The notes beneath the pieces were generated by a model that made no database searches, was not told where the DNA came from, and worked only from the letters and a program-made list of their open reading frames with translations. From Uranotaenia lowii (Eukaryota; Arthropoda; Insecta; Diptera; Culicidae): a stretch of 64,000 nucleotides of DNA. The stretch lies in NCBI RefSeq assembly GCF_029784155.1, contig NC_073691.1, forward strand, positions 23,977,639-24,041,638. The letters run 5' to 3'. A program made the position numbers and the translations under genes. Of the stretch, positions 55,119 through 64,000 are shown piece after piece; the first letter of the stretch is position 1, and every line of letters begins with the position of its first letter.

Positions 55119-56273
55119 ATGGCTACCGTATTGGATTCGGATCAATCGTTGGATTTAACCCTCACCCCATGTGCACTCTGTAACAAAGTGTCTGAAGAAA
55201 ACGAAGGCATGGTACACTGCGATTCATGCAAAGGATGGTTCCACTACCGTTGCGTGGGAGTTTCTGATGATATCAAAAAGGAAAAGATGTGGTTCTGTGG
55301 CGCTGTTACGTGTCAACAAGCCTTCTCGGAGTTTTTGAAAAAACAGGAAGCTGCAGCTAAAAGGAAGAAGACAAAAAAGGATGACATTTCGGCTAAATCC
55401 GACAGCAACATTCACACTCTTGAGTATCGAATGAAGGAACTCGAACGGCAGGAAAAGGCTAAGGATAACGAGTTAGAAATAGAAACTGCTTTGCGGGTGA
55501 GACAATTAACTCTGCAAAAGGCTCGGCGTTTGAAGCAACTGGCAGTCGAAAATGATTTGAGAGCAATGGAATTGGAACAGGAGCAGGAACTGAATGCCAA
55601 AGCCCTGAAGGAGAAAGAAGACCATTTAGCAAAACTGAAAGCAATGCGAGCATCATTTTCGTCGAAGCTTAATGTTGTCCAAGGTAAAATTGACAAGTTG
55701 GCCAACTGTTTACACGAAAGTGAGCTAAAAAGGAAACCAAATTGTGAGAAACTGAAGCTTGAGGGTAAGCCTAAGCCATGCGCAGATTCTGATGAACCAA
55801 ATAGTGAAACAGAATGGACCTCGTCGGGTGATTCCAAAGATTCAGATTCTGGAAGTGCGAGCAGCGAGACTAATATTTCTACTGAGATAGAAAAAAATCC
55901 TAAAAGGCATTTGAAGAAATCCAAGTCAGACGGGCTGGGGTGTCAACCCTCACAGGCACAATTGGCGGCAAGGAACGGAATAAGTCGAAAACTTCCTATA
56001 TTCTCCGGCAAAGCGGAAGAATGGCCGTTATTTATAAGCAGCTTTACGTCTTCTACCTTAGCTTGTGGCTATACCGAGGTCGAAAACCTGGTGCGTTTGC
56101 AAGAAAGCATACAAGGCGAAGCTCTCGAAAATATACGTGGTCAACTTTTACTTCCTAAATCAGTTCCAAGGGCGATAAAAAAGCTCCGACAGTTGTATGG
56201 ACGCCCAGAACAACTTCTTCGGTTCTATTTAGAAAAGGTTCGAAAATTGGAAGCACCAAGGCAGACAAATTAA
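55119..56273 (+). pseudogene. BEL/Pao Gag N-terminal part with PHD finger
   Basis: This is a 384-residue frame. Residues 18-65 form a canonical C4HC3 PHD zinc finger (Cys18, 21, 34, 37; His42; Cys45, 60, 65, with Trp58 before the last pair), a fold that commonly binds histone H3 tails. Residues about 95-205 are a charged coiled coil (heptads of Leu with Glu, Lys and Arg). About 210-265 is Ser/Glu-rich, and about 285-380 is the DUF1759-type Gag region (LPIFSGKAEEWPLFISSFTS, ENLVRLQESIQGEA, LYGRPEQLL). The frame ends prematurely at QTN-TAA because of a frameshift near 56262; the missing part follows in another frame. Taken alone it could be misread as a host PHD protein, but the Gag and Pol that follow rule that out. 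Confidence 0.9.
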
Positions 56274-56836
56274 AAACATATATCCCGTTCGGTAACGCCG
56301 TCGAGCAATTATGCGAACACCTGGAAGCCGCAGATTTGCAAGAGCATTTAGTAAATCCAATTCTCATCCAAGATCTTGTCGACAAGCTTCCAGCTAGTGA
56401 CAAACGGGATTGGGTGCGTTATAAAAAACGTAGACAAAGCGCTGATCTACGCGTTTTTAGTAAATTTCTGTCCCGAATTGTAGGCGAAGCATGCGGAGCT
56501 AGTGTTTCATACAATGTTATGGTCGATTCCAAAATGTCAGCTAACATGAGAAATAAGGAGAGAGTGTTTAATCACGATATTGCTGAAATAGAAGAAAATC
56601 ATGAATCCTCGTCTCGCGATTCGTTGAAGCACGATCAGTCATATTCCCACATGAAACCTTGTAAAGTGTGTAGATTCCCACATCGCCTTCGTGATTGCCA
56701 AGAATTCAAAGAGATGAGTGTATCACAACGTTTGGAACTGGTAGAAAAATGGAGATTGTGTCATGTATGCCTGAACGATCACGGAAAATCATGGTGCAGG
56801 TTCAAAATTAGATGTGACGTTGGAAATTGTCAATAA
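56263..56836 (+). pseudogene. BEL/Pao Gag C-terminal part with zinc-binding cysteines
   Basis: After the frameshift the reading gives an FGNAVEQLCEHLEAADLQEH segment, then ILIQDLVDKLP and KRDWVRYK, the end of the DUF1759 region. A Cys/His-rich region follows: CKVCRFPHRLRDC, then CHVCLNDHGKSWCRFKIRCDV. This type of knuckle pair precedes the protease in BEL/Pao elements. A TAA at 56834-56836 stands where the reading continues in the same frame as RHNPLLH, the usual next motif, so it is a nonsense mutation and not the natural end. Confidence 0.87.
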
Positions 56837-57256
56837 CGCCATAACCCATTGCTACATAAATCAATTCGCCAAGTGGTCATGAACACACACATACGTTGCG
56901 GATCCTCAATTTTATTCCGCGTTATTCCGATCGTGTTACGTTCTGGTAATAAATCCATAAACACAACCGCCTTTTTAGACGACGGAGCGTCGGCCACGCT
57001 GATTGAGCAATCACTAGTTGATGAGTTAGGAGTTGTTGGTGAAAAGGAACCACTTACAATTACGTGGACAGCTGACGTATCGCGAGTTGAAGAAAATTCA
57101 GTACGAATGAACCTTCAAATTTCGTCTTGCGGTGATAATCAACGTTGGTGGTTAGATGGAGTTCGCTCAGTGGATGAATTAAAACTACCCAACCAATCAA
57201 TGAGTTTTGAAGAGCTGGTTGAATCACATACGCATCTAAGTGGCCTGCCTATTTAA
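56837..57256 (+). pseudogene. BEL/Pao aspartic protease (DUF1758 type)
   Basis: The frame continues from RHNPLLHKS. The segment LFRVIPIVLRSG...TTAFLDDGASATLIEQSLVDE has the retropepsin-like active site in the BEL form (DDGAS in place of DT/SG). It is followed by the strand-rich remainder up to ...THLSGLPI. The catalytic Asp is present. The frame ends at a TAA (57254-57256), but the sequence after it (ERTRPGLLIGLNNLHLM) is the normal continuation in the same frame: RPGLLIGxDN is a conserved element of this family. The enzyme would cut the Gag-Pol polyprotein in virus-like particles. Confidence 0.87.
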
Positions 57257-58450
57257 TCGTATGAAAGAACCCGCCCTGGTCTACTCATAGGTCTCAACAA
57301 TTTACATTTAATGGCCCCACTGGAAACGAAAATGGGTGGCATAGGAGACCCTATCGCAGTTCGGTCTAAGCTTGGTTGGGCTGTTTATGGCCCTGCGGGT
57401 AGGCGAAATTTCATGGAACCTTCGGAATTTTTTGGCGTTCATGTAGAAGTGAGCAACGAAGATTTGCATGACCTCATAAAACTGCAATACACCCTCGAAG
57501 AAGCCACAGTATCGGGAAGTCCACGAGAATCTGCTGAAAATGTACGAGCCAGAGAAATCCTCGAAAGCACCACTGTTAGAGTCGGTGACAGGTTTGAAAC
57601 AGGTCTATTATGGAATACTAACGATCCAAAATTTCCTGACGGCTATCATATGGCGATACGGCGAGCAAAACAGTTGGAAAATCGACTGCTAAAGACTCCT
57701 GATTTGTTCGCAAATGTATGTCAACAGATACAAGATTATCAAGAAAAACACTACGCTCATGAGGCAACACCTCAAGAATTAGCATCAACGTTATCCAACA
57801 AGTGCTGGTATCTTCCGCTCAATGTGGTTTTGAATCCAAAAAAACCAGGAAAAGTGCGTCTAGTATGGGACGCAGCTGCTACGGTATCCGGAGTATCACT
57901 GAATTCACAATTGCTTAAAGGCCCTGACATGTTAGTGTCATTACCAGCAGTTATAAGCAGGTTCCGAGAACGACGGATCGCGTTTGGTGCAGACATTCGC
58001 GAAATGTATCACCAGTTGCGAATTCGGAAGGAAGATCGACAGGCTCAGCGTTTCCTGTTTCGCACCAATGTGAACGAAAAATTCAAGACATTTGTTATGG
58101 ATGTTGCGACGTTTGGCTCCACTTGCTCGCCTTGCTCAGCCCAGTTCGTCAAAAACCGAAATGCTGAAGAGTTTATCAAGCAGTATCCCGAAGCAGTTAC
58201 CGCCATAACCGATAAACACTACGTGGACGACTACTATGACAGCACCGATACGGAAGACCAGGCAGCAGAAAGGGCTTTACAAGTAAAGTACATTCATTCG
58301 AAAGGAGAATTCGAGCTTCGAAACTGGGTGTCAAACTCCAGTGAGGTTCTTAAGCGCGTAGGAGAACCCAAAGCCGAACAGATCGTCCACTTCAACAAAG
58401 ATAAAAAATCGGAAAATGAACGGGTTTTGGGAATCATCTGGAATCCTTAA
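57257..58450 (+). pseudogene. BEL/Pao reverse transcriptase
   Basis: Blocks in order: GDPIAVRSKLGWAVYGPAG (linker after protease), RFETGLLWN, LPDGYHMA-like (KFPDGYHMAIRR), CWYLPLNVVLNPKKPGKVRL (the PH.V.-type block), VWDAAATVSGVSLNSQLLKG, FGADIREMYHQLRI (first catalytic Asp) and RFLFR. Then come CSPCSAQFVKNRNAEEF and HYVDDYYDSTDT (the YVDD box with both catalytic Asp). All three catalytic aspartates are kept. A TAA at 58448-58450 interrupts just before the connection region that continues in the same frame. The reading is otherwise clean for about 395 codons, so inactivation seems relatively recent compared with the copia remnant next to it. Confidence 0.92.
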
Positions 58451-59368
58451 GAAGATTGTTTTTCATTTTCCACCGACCACAGAGAAGATATCAGAGTGTA
58501 TCTGGAAAGCAACAAAAAACCGACTAAACGAATCGTATTAAGTTGTGTGATGGGGTTTTTTGACCAGTTAGGACTTCTGGCGCCATTTACCGTGCACGGA
58601 AAAATGCTGATCCAGGATCTTTGGCGTAGCGGATGCGACTGGGATGATGAAATAAGCAATGAATGTTTGAATACTTGGCAACGTTGGATTGATTTTCTTC
58701 CCTCCGTTAAGACTATCTGTATTCCCAGATGTTACCTCGGTCAGATTCATTCGAACAAAATTACATCATTGGATCTTCACATATTTACTGACGCTAGCGA
58801 GAGCGCGTATGGATGTGTCGCGTACTTCAGGGTTACGTGGACCGGTGGAATCAAATGTGCACTTGTTATGGCGAAATCAAAAGTTGCACCTTTGAAGCAA
58901 CAGTCTATACCTCGTTTGGAGTTGATGGCAGCAGTGTTAGGAGCAAAAATGCATCAAGTCATTAAGCAAAACCATTCATTGAATATTTCTAAAACCCTTT
59001 TTTGGACAGATTCACAAACGACTCTCAGTTGGATACGATCGGACAAGTTCAAAACTTTCGTCGCGTTTCGGATTGGCGAAATCCAAGAATTGACAAATAT
59101 TTCTGAGTGGCGCTGGGTTCCCAGTAAACAAAATATAGCGGATGTGTTAACGAAGTGGGGGCAAGTACCACCACTCGACTCGAACAGCGCGTGGTTTAAT
59201 GGTCCGGAATTTCTTTACGAACCAACTAATCAGTGGCCGAAACAAGAAAATTCTAATCATATGGTCGAGGAAGAATTAAAACCAGTTTATATTTTAACTC
59301 ACGGAACAAATTCATCGAAACGACTGACATTTTTTAATGATATTTCAAATCTTGTAGGTGGCCAGTGA
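58451..59368 (+). pseudogene. BEL/Pao connection and RNase H
   Basis: The same frame continues with KKPTKRIVLSCVMGFFDQLG and LAPFTVHGKMLIQDLWRSG, the conserved connection between RT and RNase H in BEL/Pao. The RNase H follows: LHIFTDASESAYGCVAY (first Asp), IPRLELMAAVLGAKM (Glu) and TLFWTDSQTTLSWI (second Asp). Then come WRWVPSKQNIADVLTKW and an integrase-linker segment (WFNGPEFLYEPTNQWP). It breaks off at about 59345-59365, where the next bases belong to a hAT transposase on the other strand, so the stop at 59366-59368 is foreign. The integrase is missing. Confidence 0.9.
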
Positions 59369-59588
59369 GATCAACGGCAAATGCCAAATCCTGAACCCGG
59401 TCATCTGCTTGAAAAGGTTCAACAGGTTCACATTTCATTTCCAAAAATAATATTATTTCCTCTCGTAGCAAAAAAAATCTTTTTAATATTTTGTGCCAGG
59501 AAAGCCAGCGTACTTCTGTGTAGTAGGGAACACAATCGAATTCATTTCCAATGTCTTCTAAAAATGTCGAAAATTGGCGATGATTCAA
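59345..59588 (-). pseudogene. hAT transposase fragment (GTF2IRD2/ZBED-like group)
   Basis: About 80 residues are open: NHRQFSTFLEDIGNEF, PYYTEVRWLSWHKILKRFF, LREEIILFLEMKCEPVE and DLAFAVDLTGHLQDL. The motif order (HTEVRWLSRGKVLxRFFELR, then LAFLxDITxHLNxLN) is that of the domesticated and free hAT transposases related to vertebrate GTF2IRD2 and ZBED-type proteins. It comes from the RNase H-like core before the C-terminal dimerisation region. No catalytic triad can be shown from such a short piece. It ends abruptly at the BEL junction. Confidence 0.83.
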
Positions 59589-60408
59589 GCCACGGAAATG
59601 AGTAAATTTGAAATTTCTATCGGTCTCCCTTATTTTCGCAAGCAGTTTTGCAGCATTAGTTGTATTAAAATCTTGATTTAGTGCTTATTTCAGATTTTCA
59701 TAATTTTATCTTCATCTTCATTTTGAACGGACAAACACTACAACTACAACTACGAATAAAAAATATTATTAACTAGTGTTATTGAAAATGTATGCGGTTT
59801 ATACTCACGCATTCGGATAGGTTTGAGACATTAAGAAGACTCAAGCGGACGGATATGTTTTTGTTCAATTCCGGTGCAACCAACACACTTACCGCAAAAT
59901 TAACTGAACGTTAGACAAGTGGTCACTGAAATAAAATTATTCAGAGCTACAAATTTAATCAAGGAAAATTTTTGATTATTCAGGATGTGCTTTTTCACAA
60001 TGAATAAAGTTGATATTCAGGCTCACCTACATCTTCAATTTAAAAAATATCACAATATGTCTGTTGTTCCTTCGGTAAAACAAAAATAATAGAACCGAAA
60101 TACTTGGAAGATATTTATGTTGTTAACGCTATGAATGTTTACACACAATCTTACACGGAACCGGGAACCACCTCAAACTGTGGTTCAGAGCAACAATGTT
60201 TCGCATGTTTTTCTGAGAGGAAATTTGAATATCGAAAAATATTTGCATTAAGTTGAAAACGTTACATTCAACTTTAGTTTTTTGCAGTAACATTTTACAT
60301 AAAAATCAGTGGTATTTTTTGTGACAATTTAAGACGGGGCTACGCGGGCCGCATCGACCAAGGCCGCGGGCCGCATGCGGCCCGCAAACCCCCAGTTTGA
60401 CATGCCTG
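59345..60408 (-). mobile_element. hAT DNA transposon, 5' part, joined to the BEL element
   Basis: The right end (60408, read on the - strand as CAGGCATGTCAAACTGGGGG) followed by a GC-rich GCGGGCCGCATGCGGCCCGC segment is a typical hAT terminus. Transposase sequence lies on the - strand at 59588-59345. The other end and the rest of the transposase are missing because the element meets BEL/Pao sequence at about 59345-59365, so the 8-bp target duplication cannot be checked. Confidence 0.8.
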
Positions 60409-63400
60409 ATCTATACCTTCTGTTGTATGATGCCCCGTTCGGCGGTATGTCAACAGTGGATTTAGAATTCTGCTTAAAATTATGCAGCATATTTAAGCTT
60501 CTGCCATCGAAAATCAGGAAAAAATGTGTATAAATAAAAGCACTTTTCTTCAACGTTAAGTGTATTTCATTACCATTTGTTATATGGATGAGAAAAATTC
60601 GATTCTTGATTATGAATTTGAAAGTGTGAAATTTATAGTTCGATTCCAGAGCTCGGAAAGCCAAAATTCAATTAGGGAAGAACGACAGATCCTAGGTATA
60701 AAATTTTTCAACTCCTAATCTAGTCTTAAATATTATAAACATCCTGGTTCAATTTAGATTTAGCTGTTGTTTCATATTTCAAAAACTAATCCTGCATCAT
60801 GGTCAAACTTCCAGAAACAATAATGGTGCGGGTAATGTGCTATCCAGTTTCGTCAAACTTTTGTACGTTAAGATGATTGTCTTGTGATTGAATTCAGAAA
60901 ACATGATGATGAATCGTCCGGGCACTAATGGCCATTTGAAGTCACCCTTCCCCAAAATTCACTGAAAAACTAGTCAAAAAATACCCCTTACAAGAATCTT
61001 AAGAGTAGGTAAGAAGTGACTTGTGGAAGTTTGTCAACCCTTATCTTGGCTGGCAGATGTTTGACCAGGCTTGTTAGGCAAAAGTTTTATTTGCACCCGA
61101 ATTAGACACTGGCTTTGGAGAGAGAAAGAAAACTCAACCCCTTCGTTTTTTATTCTGGGGTATAGATGATAGATCTACCAAGAATGTCAAGACGCTCGCA
61201 AATTCTTTGTTTTTTATCCGCCCAGCTTCATCTCTTCGTCGTTTTGCGTAAACCGCAAAAAGGCTCGAAGACGGCAGCCAAAACTTTTCCTCATGAAAGA
61301 TAAATACTGGTCACATGTGTGTGGTGTGTGGATTTGATGGAACCAGAAGGGGTCTCTCTACTTATCCGATGCCCGGATTTTGTCGGAAAACTTCAAAGTA
61401 GCTTAGAAGCGTTGCGGTTGTTTGACTTAATTGACATGCATCAAGTTTATTTACCGACCATATCGAAGGAGAAGTTAGCGCGAAGACTTTGGCAGTTCAA
61501 AGTTGTCGTTTAAGAGTTGGAAATTTAAGGGTTTCGTTTTACTTTTTCAATACTTAATGAAGTTACTGTTTTGTTCTCATTCGTGAATACTTTTCTGCAA
61601 ACAATTAGCCATTTATTGTTGTCAGTTGTTTTTGAAATCCTATATTAAAAATTCAACAGTACCTGTGAATTCTGGCGCTTTTTACATTAAGTATTAAGTT
61701 GAAATTTCTCAGTCTCCTGATTTTTTCAAAGCACAAGTTTTGTTTTATTTTCTAACAAAAATTTTGCTGTATATCAACTCATCCCTAAAAAAAAGTAGTA
61801 AACAGAAAAAGTTTTAAACATTTGATTCCATTTCCCATGGAAATTGGATAAAAACTTTTCTTTAATCAAATAGTTTGTTGTTGCTCGTATATCCTTTCAT
61901 CCCAGTTTACCGATGTCCAGCAAAAAGTTAAAAACAAACAATCTAGAAAAGGATTCTCCCTAGGATGCCATTAATCTTTCCGGAATTCGAACCGGGCTGG
62001 GGGGCTATCGTGGCTATTGTTGTCGGTACTGGGAAATTTTTCCTCCACCTTCAAAGGTGGAGTTCCAAGCTTCGGAATTAAATTACGATTCAACTCCGAT
62101 TAGGAGAGCACTTTTGAGCGCATAAATAACAGCTCCCCGCACATTGTTCGGACAACAATTTGAGGCTGGGAAAGCAAATTTTCCCACAAGACAAAAAAGG
62201 AATCCGCTGAAGATGTAGGTACATGAAAATGGTCATTCTCTGGTTTGGTTTCCGGAAAATGCCATAGCAAATTCTCAGTGTTTTTCCATTCGAATCTAAG
62301 GGTCAGTAATGAATTGTTCCCCTAGGATTCCAGATAGATTTGCATGACCCAAAACAAATTATTTGACTTATGTAAAGAGGGGTGAATGAATTTATAAAGC
62401 TTAAGCGAACATATGAGAATTTGAGTTATGTGATCTTCTTTGCATGATAGATTCTCTGTTAAAATGTATGTACTTAAAAATTTAAAAGAAGTCCTAAAGT
62501 TGAACCATCTACGAGTATCAACTTAATCATTTCCGTCATAGTCCGGAATCAACCTTTTTAACTACTGCTTGGAAATTTTCATCGCTTATCAGCTTCCAGA
62601 TTCCCCTTCCCCCGTGCTTCTCTTCAAACTTTTCCGAAACAAACTCGCAGCAGGAAAAAAATGTAATTAAAATTACAACGAGACAATTTGAATTCAAAGC
62701 GGGTATGAAAATTCGGTTGTTATCTTGCCAAGTGCCTCGATTCTGGCTACCCCTTTTGCCCTCTCCCAGCGCGGTAAAAATGTGACTCTTTCCCTGGAAC
62801 TAGAAGGAAAATTGTCACGGGGATCATGAGGACACCATTTCTCCCACTCACTAACAGTTGGACAATCCATGGGCAGGAGGAGGAATGCTGCGAACATCGT
62901 CGTTGTATTTGAATACTTAAAACGGTGGAGTTCCGCAAACGCAACAACACAGAAACTTTTTCCGCGTGTTTGTCCGCCAGGCGGTTTTTCTCCGGCCTTT
63001 CGGGAGGAGGGACGAGGGAGAAATAAAATAAAAATTAAATAGATTGAGATAATTCTGTCGCAAAACAAAACGCCATCAGCCGAAACTCCACGGAAAAGGA
63101 GTGCGAAGGCTCACCCGGTGGGGAAAGGAAGAAAAAGCTTGTGGTTCTCGTTTTAAGACTGTTATTAGTAATTAGATTTTCCGAGGTTTTGCTCTGCGTT
63201 TATTCTTGTGCTTGGAGGATGTGACTTTATTCTGATTGTTTCCGCAGATTTCTTCTGACAAGCGAACAAACCGTTTGGTTTGCTTTGAGTGAGGTTTGAG
63301 GTTCTTTGCAAAAAACGACTTCATTCCCAAGTACTGCATGATAATTAGACTAATTTATGATAATTGGATTCTGTTTTAACTTTTCTGGAAACTTTAGAAG

Positions 63401-63856
63401 TTATTTATCGTTTACTGTTTAATTTAAAAAAAATCATTGAAATCATCGATTATTGAGTAAGATTCATCTAAGGACACTACAAACAATCCTGAAACATTTC
63501 CCATGATACCGTTAAACGCCTTAGTGTAGGCAATGTAACAGTTTTGCATTAGCCCTACACTAGGGTTGTCAAAAATTTAGAAAAAAATTAATAAAAATTA
63601 ATTTAAATAAAAGTTAAAATGAAGAAAACTTTCGACATAAGAAAGATGAAAAAAATAAAAATAATTTCAAACTAAAATCCTAATATAAATAACGAAAACT
63701 AAAGATGATTATTAAAATGACTTACATAACATAATAAACCGAAACAAAATATATGAAAAACAAAACCAAAATTAATAAAATAAATAGCAGCATAAATTGT
63801 TAGCACTGCAAAAAAAAACTACAAAACTTGCAAAACTGCTATTTATAAAAATTATA
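60409..63856. other. No gene or repeat recognised
   Basis: A 3.4-kb interval of ordinary AT-rich sequence. Open frames (61319-61513 +; 62694-63068 -) show no domain or motif that I recognise. The last part (63560-63840) is very A-rich. Confidence 0.5.
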
Positions 63857-64000
63857 GGGGAGAGTGGGGTATCGTGGGCCATGGGGAAACGTGTAATATC
63901 TCAGATGTGTGTTGAGATAAAAATCTCAAACCAACTGTCATCGTCGTCGCTTTGCGTGAGCATATATTCCTACATGTTGTTGACTGAAATACGCATCATA
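63857..64000 (+). mobile_element. Start of a TA-flanked GGGGAGAGTGGGG MITE, cut by the window end
   Basis: GGGGAGAGTGGGGTATCGTG preceded by TA (63855-63856) is the start of a MITE-like repeat that I recall as common in mosquito DNA. It runs off the window, so its other terminus cannot be checked. It shares the TAGGGGA start with the element at 42252. Confidence 0.5.

Larger units (their letters stand above)
54276..59365 (+). mobile_element. BEL/Pao LTR retrotransposon, 3'-truncated and degraded
   Basis: The order is leader with probable 5' LTR (54276-55118), Gag with PHD finger, aspartic protease, reverse transcriptase and RNase H. The element stops at about 59365 in the middle of the region after RNase H, where a hAT fragment begins, so integrase and 3' LTR are absent. 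One frameshift (near 56262) and three in-frame TAA codons (56834-56836, 57254-57256 and 58448-58450) interrupt an otherwise continuous Gag-Pol reading. Confidence 0.88.

Noticed and set aside
55119..56273. Host PHD-finger chromatin protein gene
   Set aside because: The same reading continues, after one frameshift, into Gag zinc knuckles, a retroviral-type protease, RT and RNase H; DUF1759-type Gag sequence begins inside the frame itself.
62694..63068. 124-codon open frame on the - strand
   Set aside because: No family motif; a second overlapping frame of similar quality exists on the same strand, which suggests chance openness in GC-richer DNA.

Overview
The window looks like repeat-rich, gene-poor insect DNA, most probably from a mosquito. 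This is inferred from the transposon set: a mariner relative resembling the mosquito ITmD37E group, a BEL/Pao element whose Gag starts with a PHD finger, a short-LTR Ty1/copia element, several non-LTR retrotransposons, and many TA-flanked MITEs. I found no host protein-coding gene, tRNA, rRNA or CRISPR that I can support. All recognisable coding sequence belongs to transposable elements, and nearly all of it is broken.

Two large satellite arrays dominate the left half. Array 1 (about 1571-7657) is built from the 9-bp unit TGACAAAAA. Array 2 (21976-30092) is the same unit in the opposite orientation (TTTTTGTCA). In array 2, 9-bp domains alternate with five domains of an 11-bp derivative (TTTTTGTGTCA, drifting to TTTTTGTGCCA at the right end of four of them). 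A roughly 1.2-kb higher-order unit is duplicated at 24.5-26.8 kb, and array 1 has internal duplications with offsets of 208 and 567 bp. Degenerate relatives lie at 1-1560, 7658-7960 and 31165-31640. The very long open frames here are artefacts: 9 bp is three codons and five of the six frames of the unit have no stop.

The 14-kb interval between the arrays holds a 1.33-kb mariner-like element with perfect 27-bp terminal inverted repeats (11003-12330), and a foldback element (about 14054-15323) carrying a nested MITE and a nested 100-bp LINE tail. It also holds TA-flanked MITEs at 15636-15825 and 16794-17594, and a first copy of a 'CTGTCCTCTCAACTCGC' minisatellite (18541-18960).

From 32.7 to 44.5 kb a second, degenerate minisatellite (roughly GACTTGACGGCCTGA) is interrupted by a 5'-truncated LINE (34980-36160) and by a 3.7-kb block (about 36766-40460). 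That block contains a large minisatellite array and a non-autonomous hAT element with an exact 8-bp target duplication. From 44.5 to 60.4 kb the DNA is a stack of retroelements: a LINE inside a MITE-like repeat; a complete-length I-like LINE (48212-53320) inside a deleted copia element (47642-54214); and a BEL/Pao element (about 54276-59365) with one frameshift and three TAA nonsense codons, whose 3' part is replaced by a hAT transposase fragment. From 60.4 kb to the end I see no gene, only the start of another MITE at 63857.

All coordinates, target-site duplications and offsets were counted by hand. Family names rest on recognised motifs, not on a database search.
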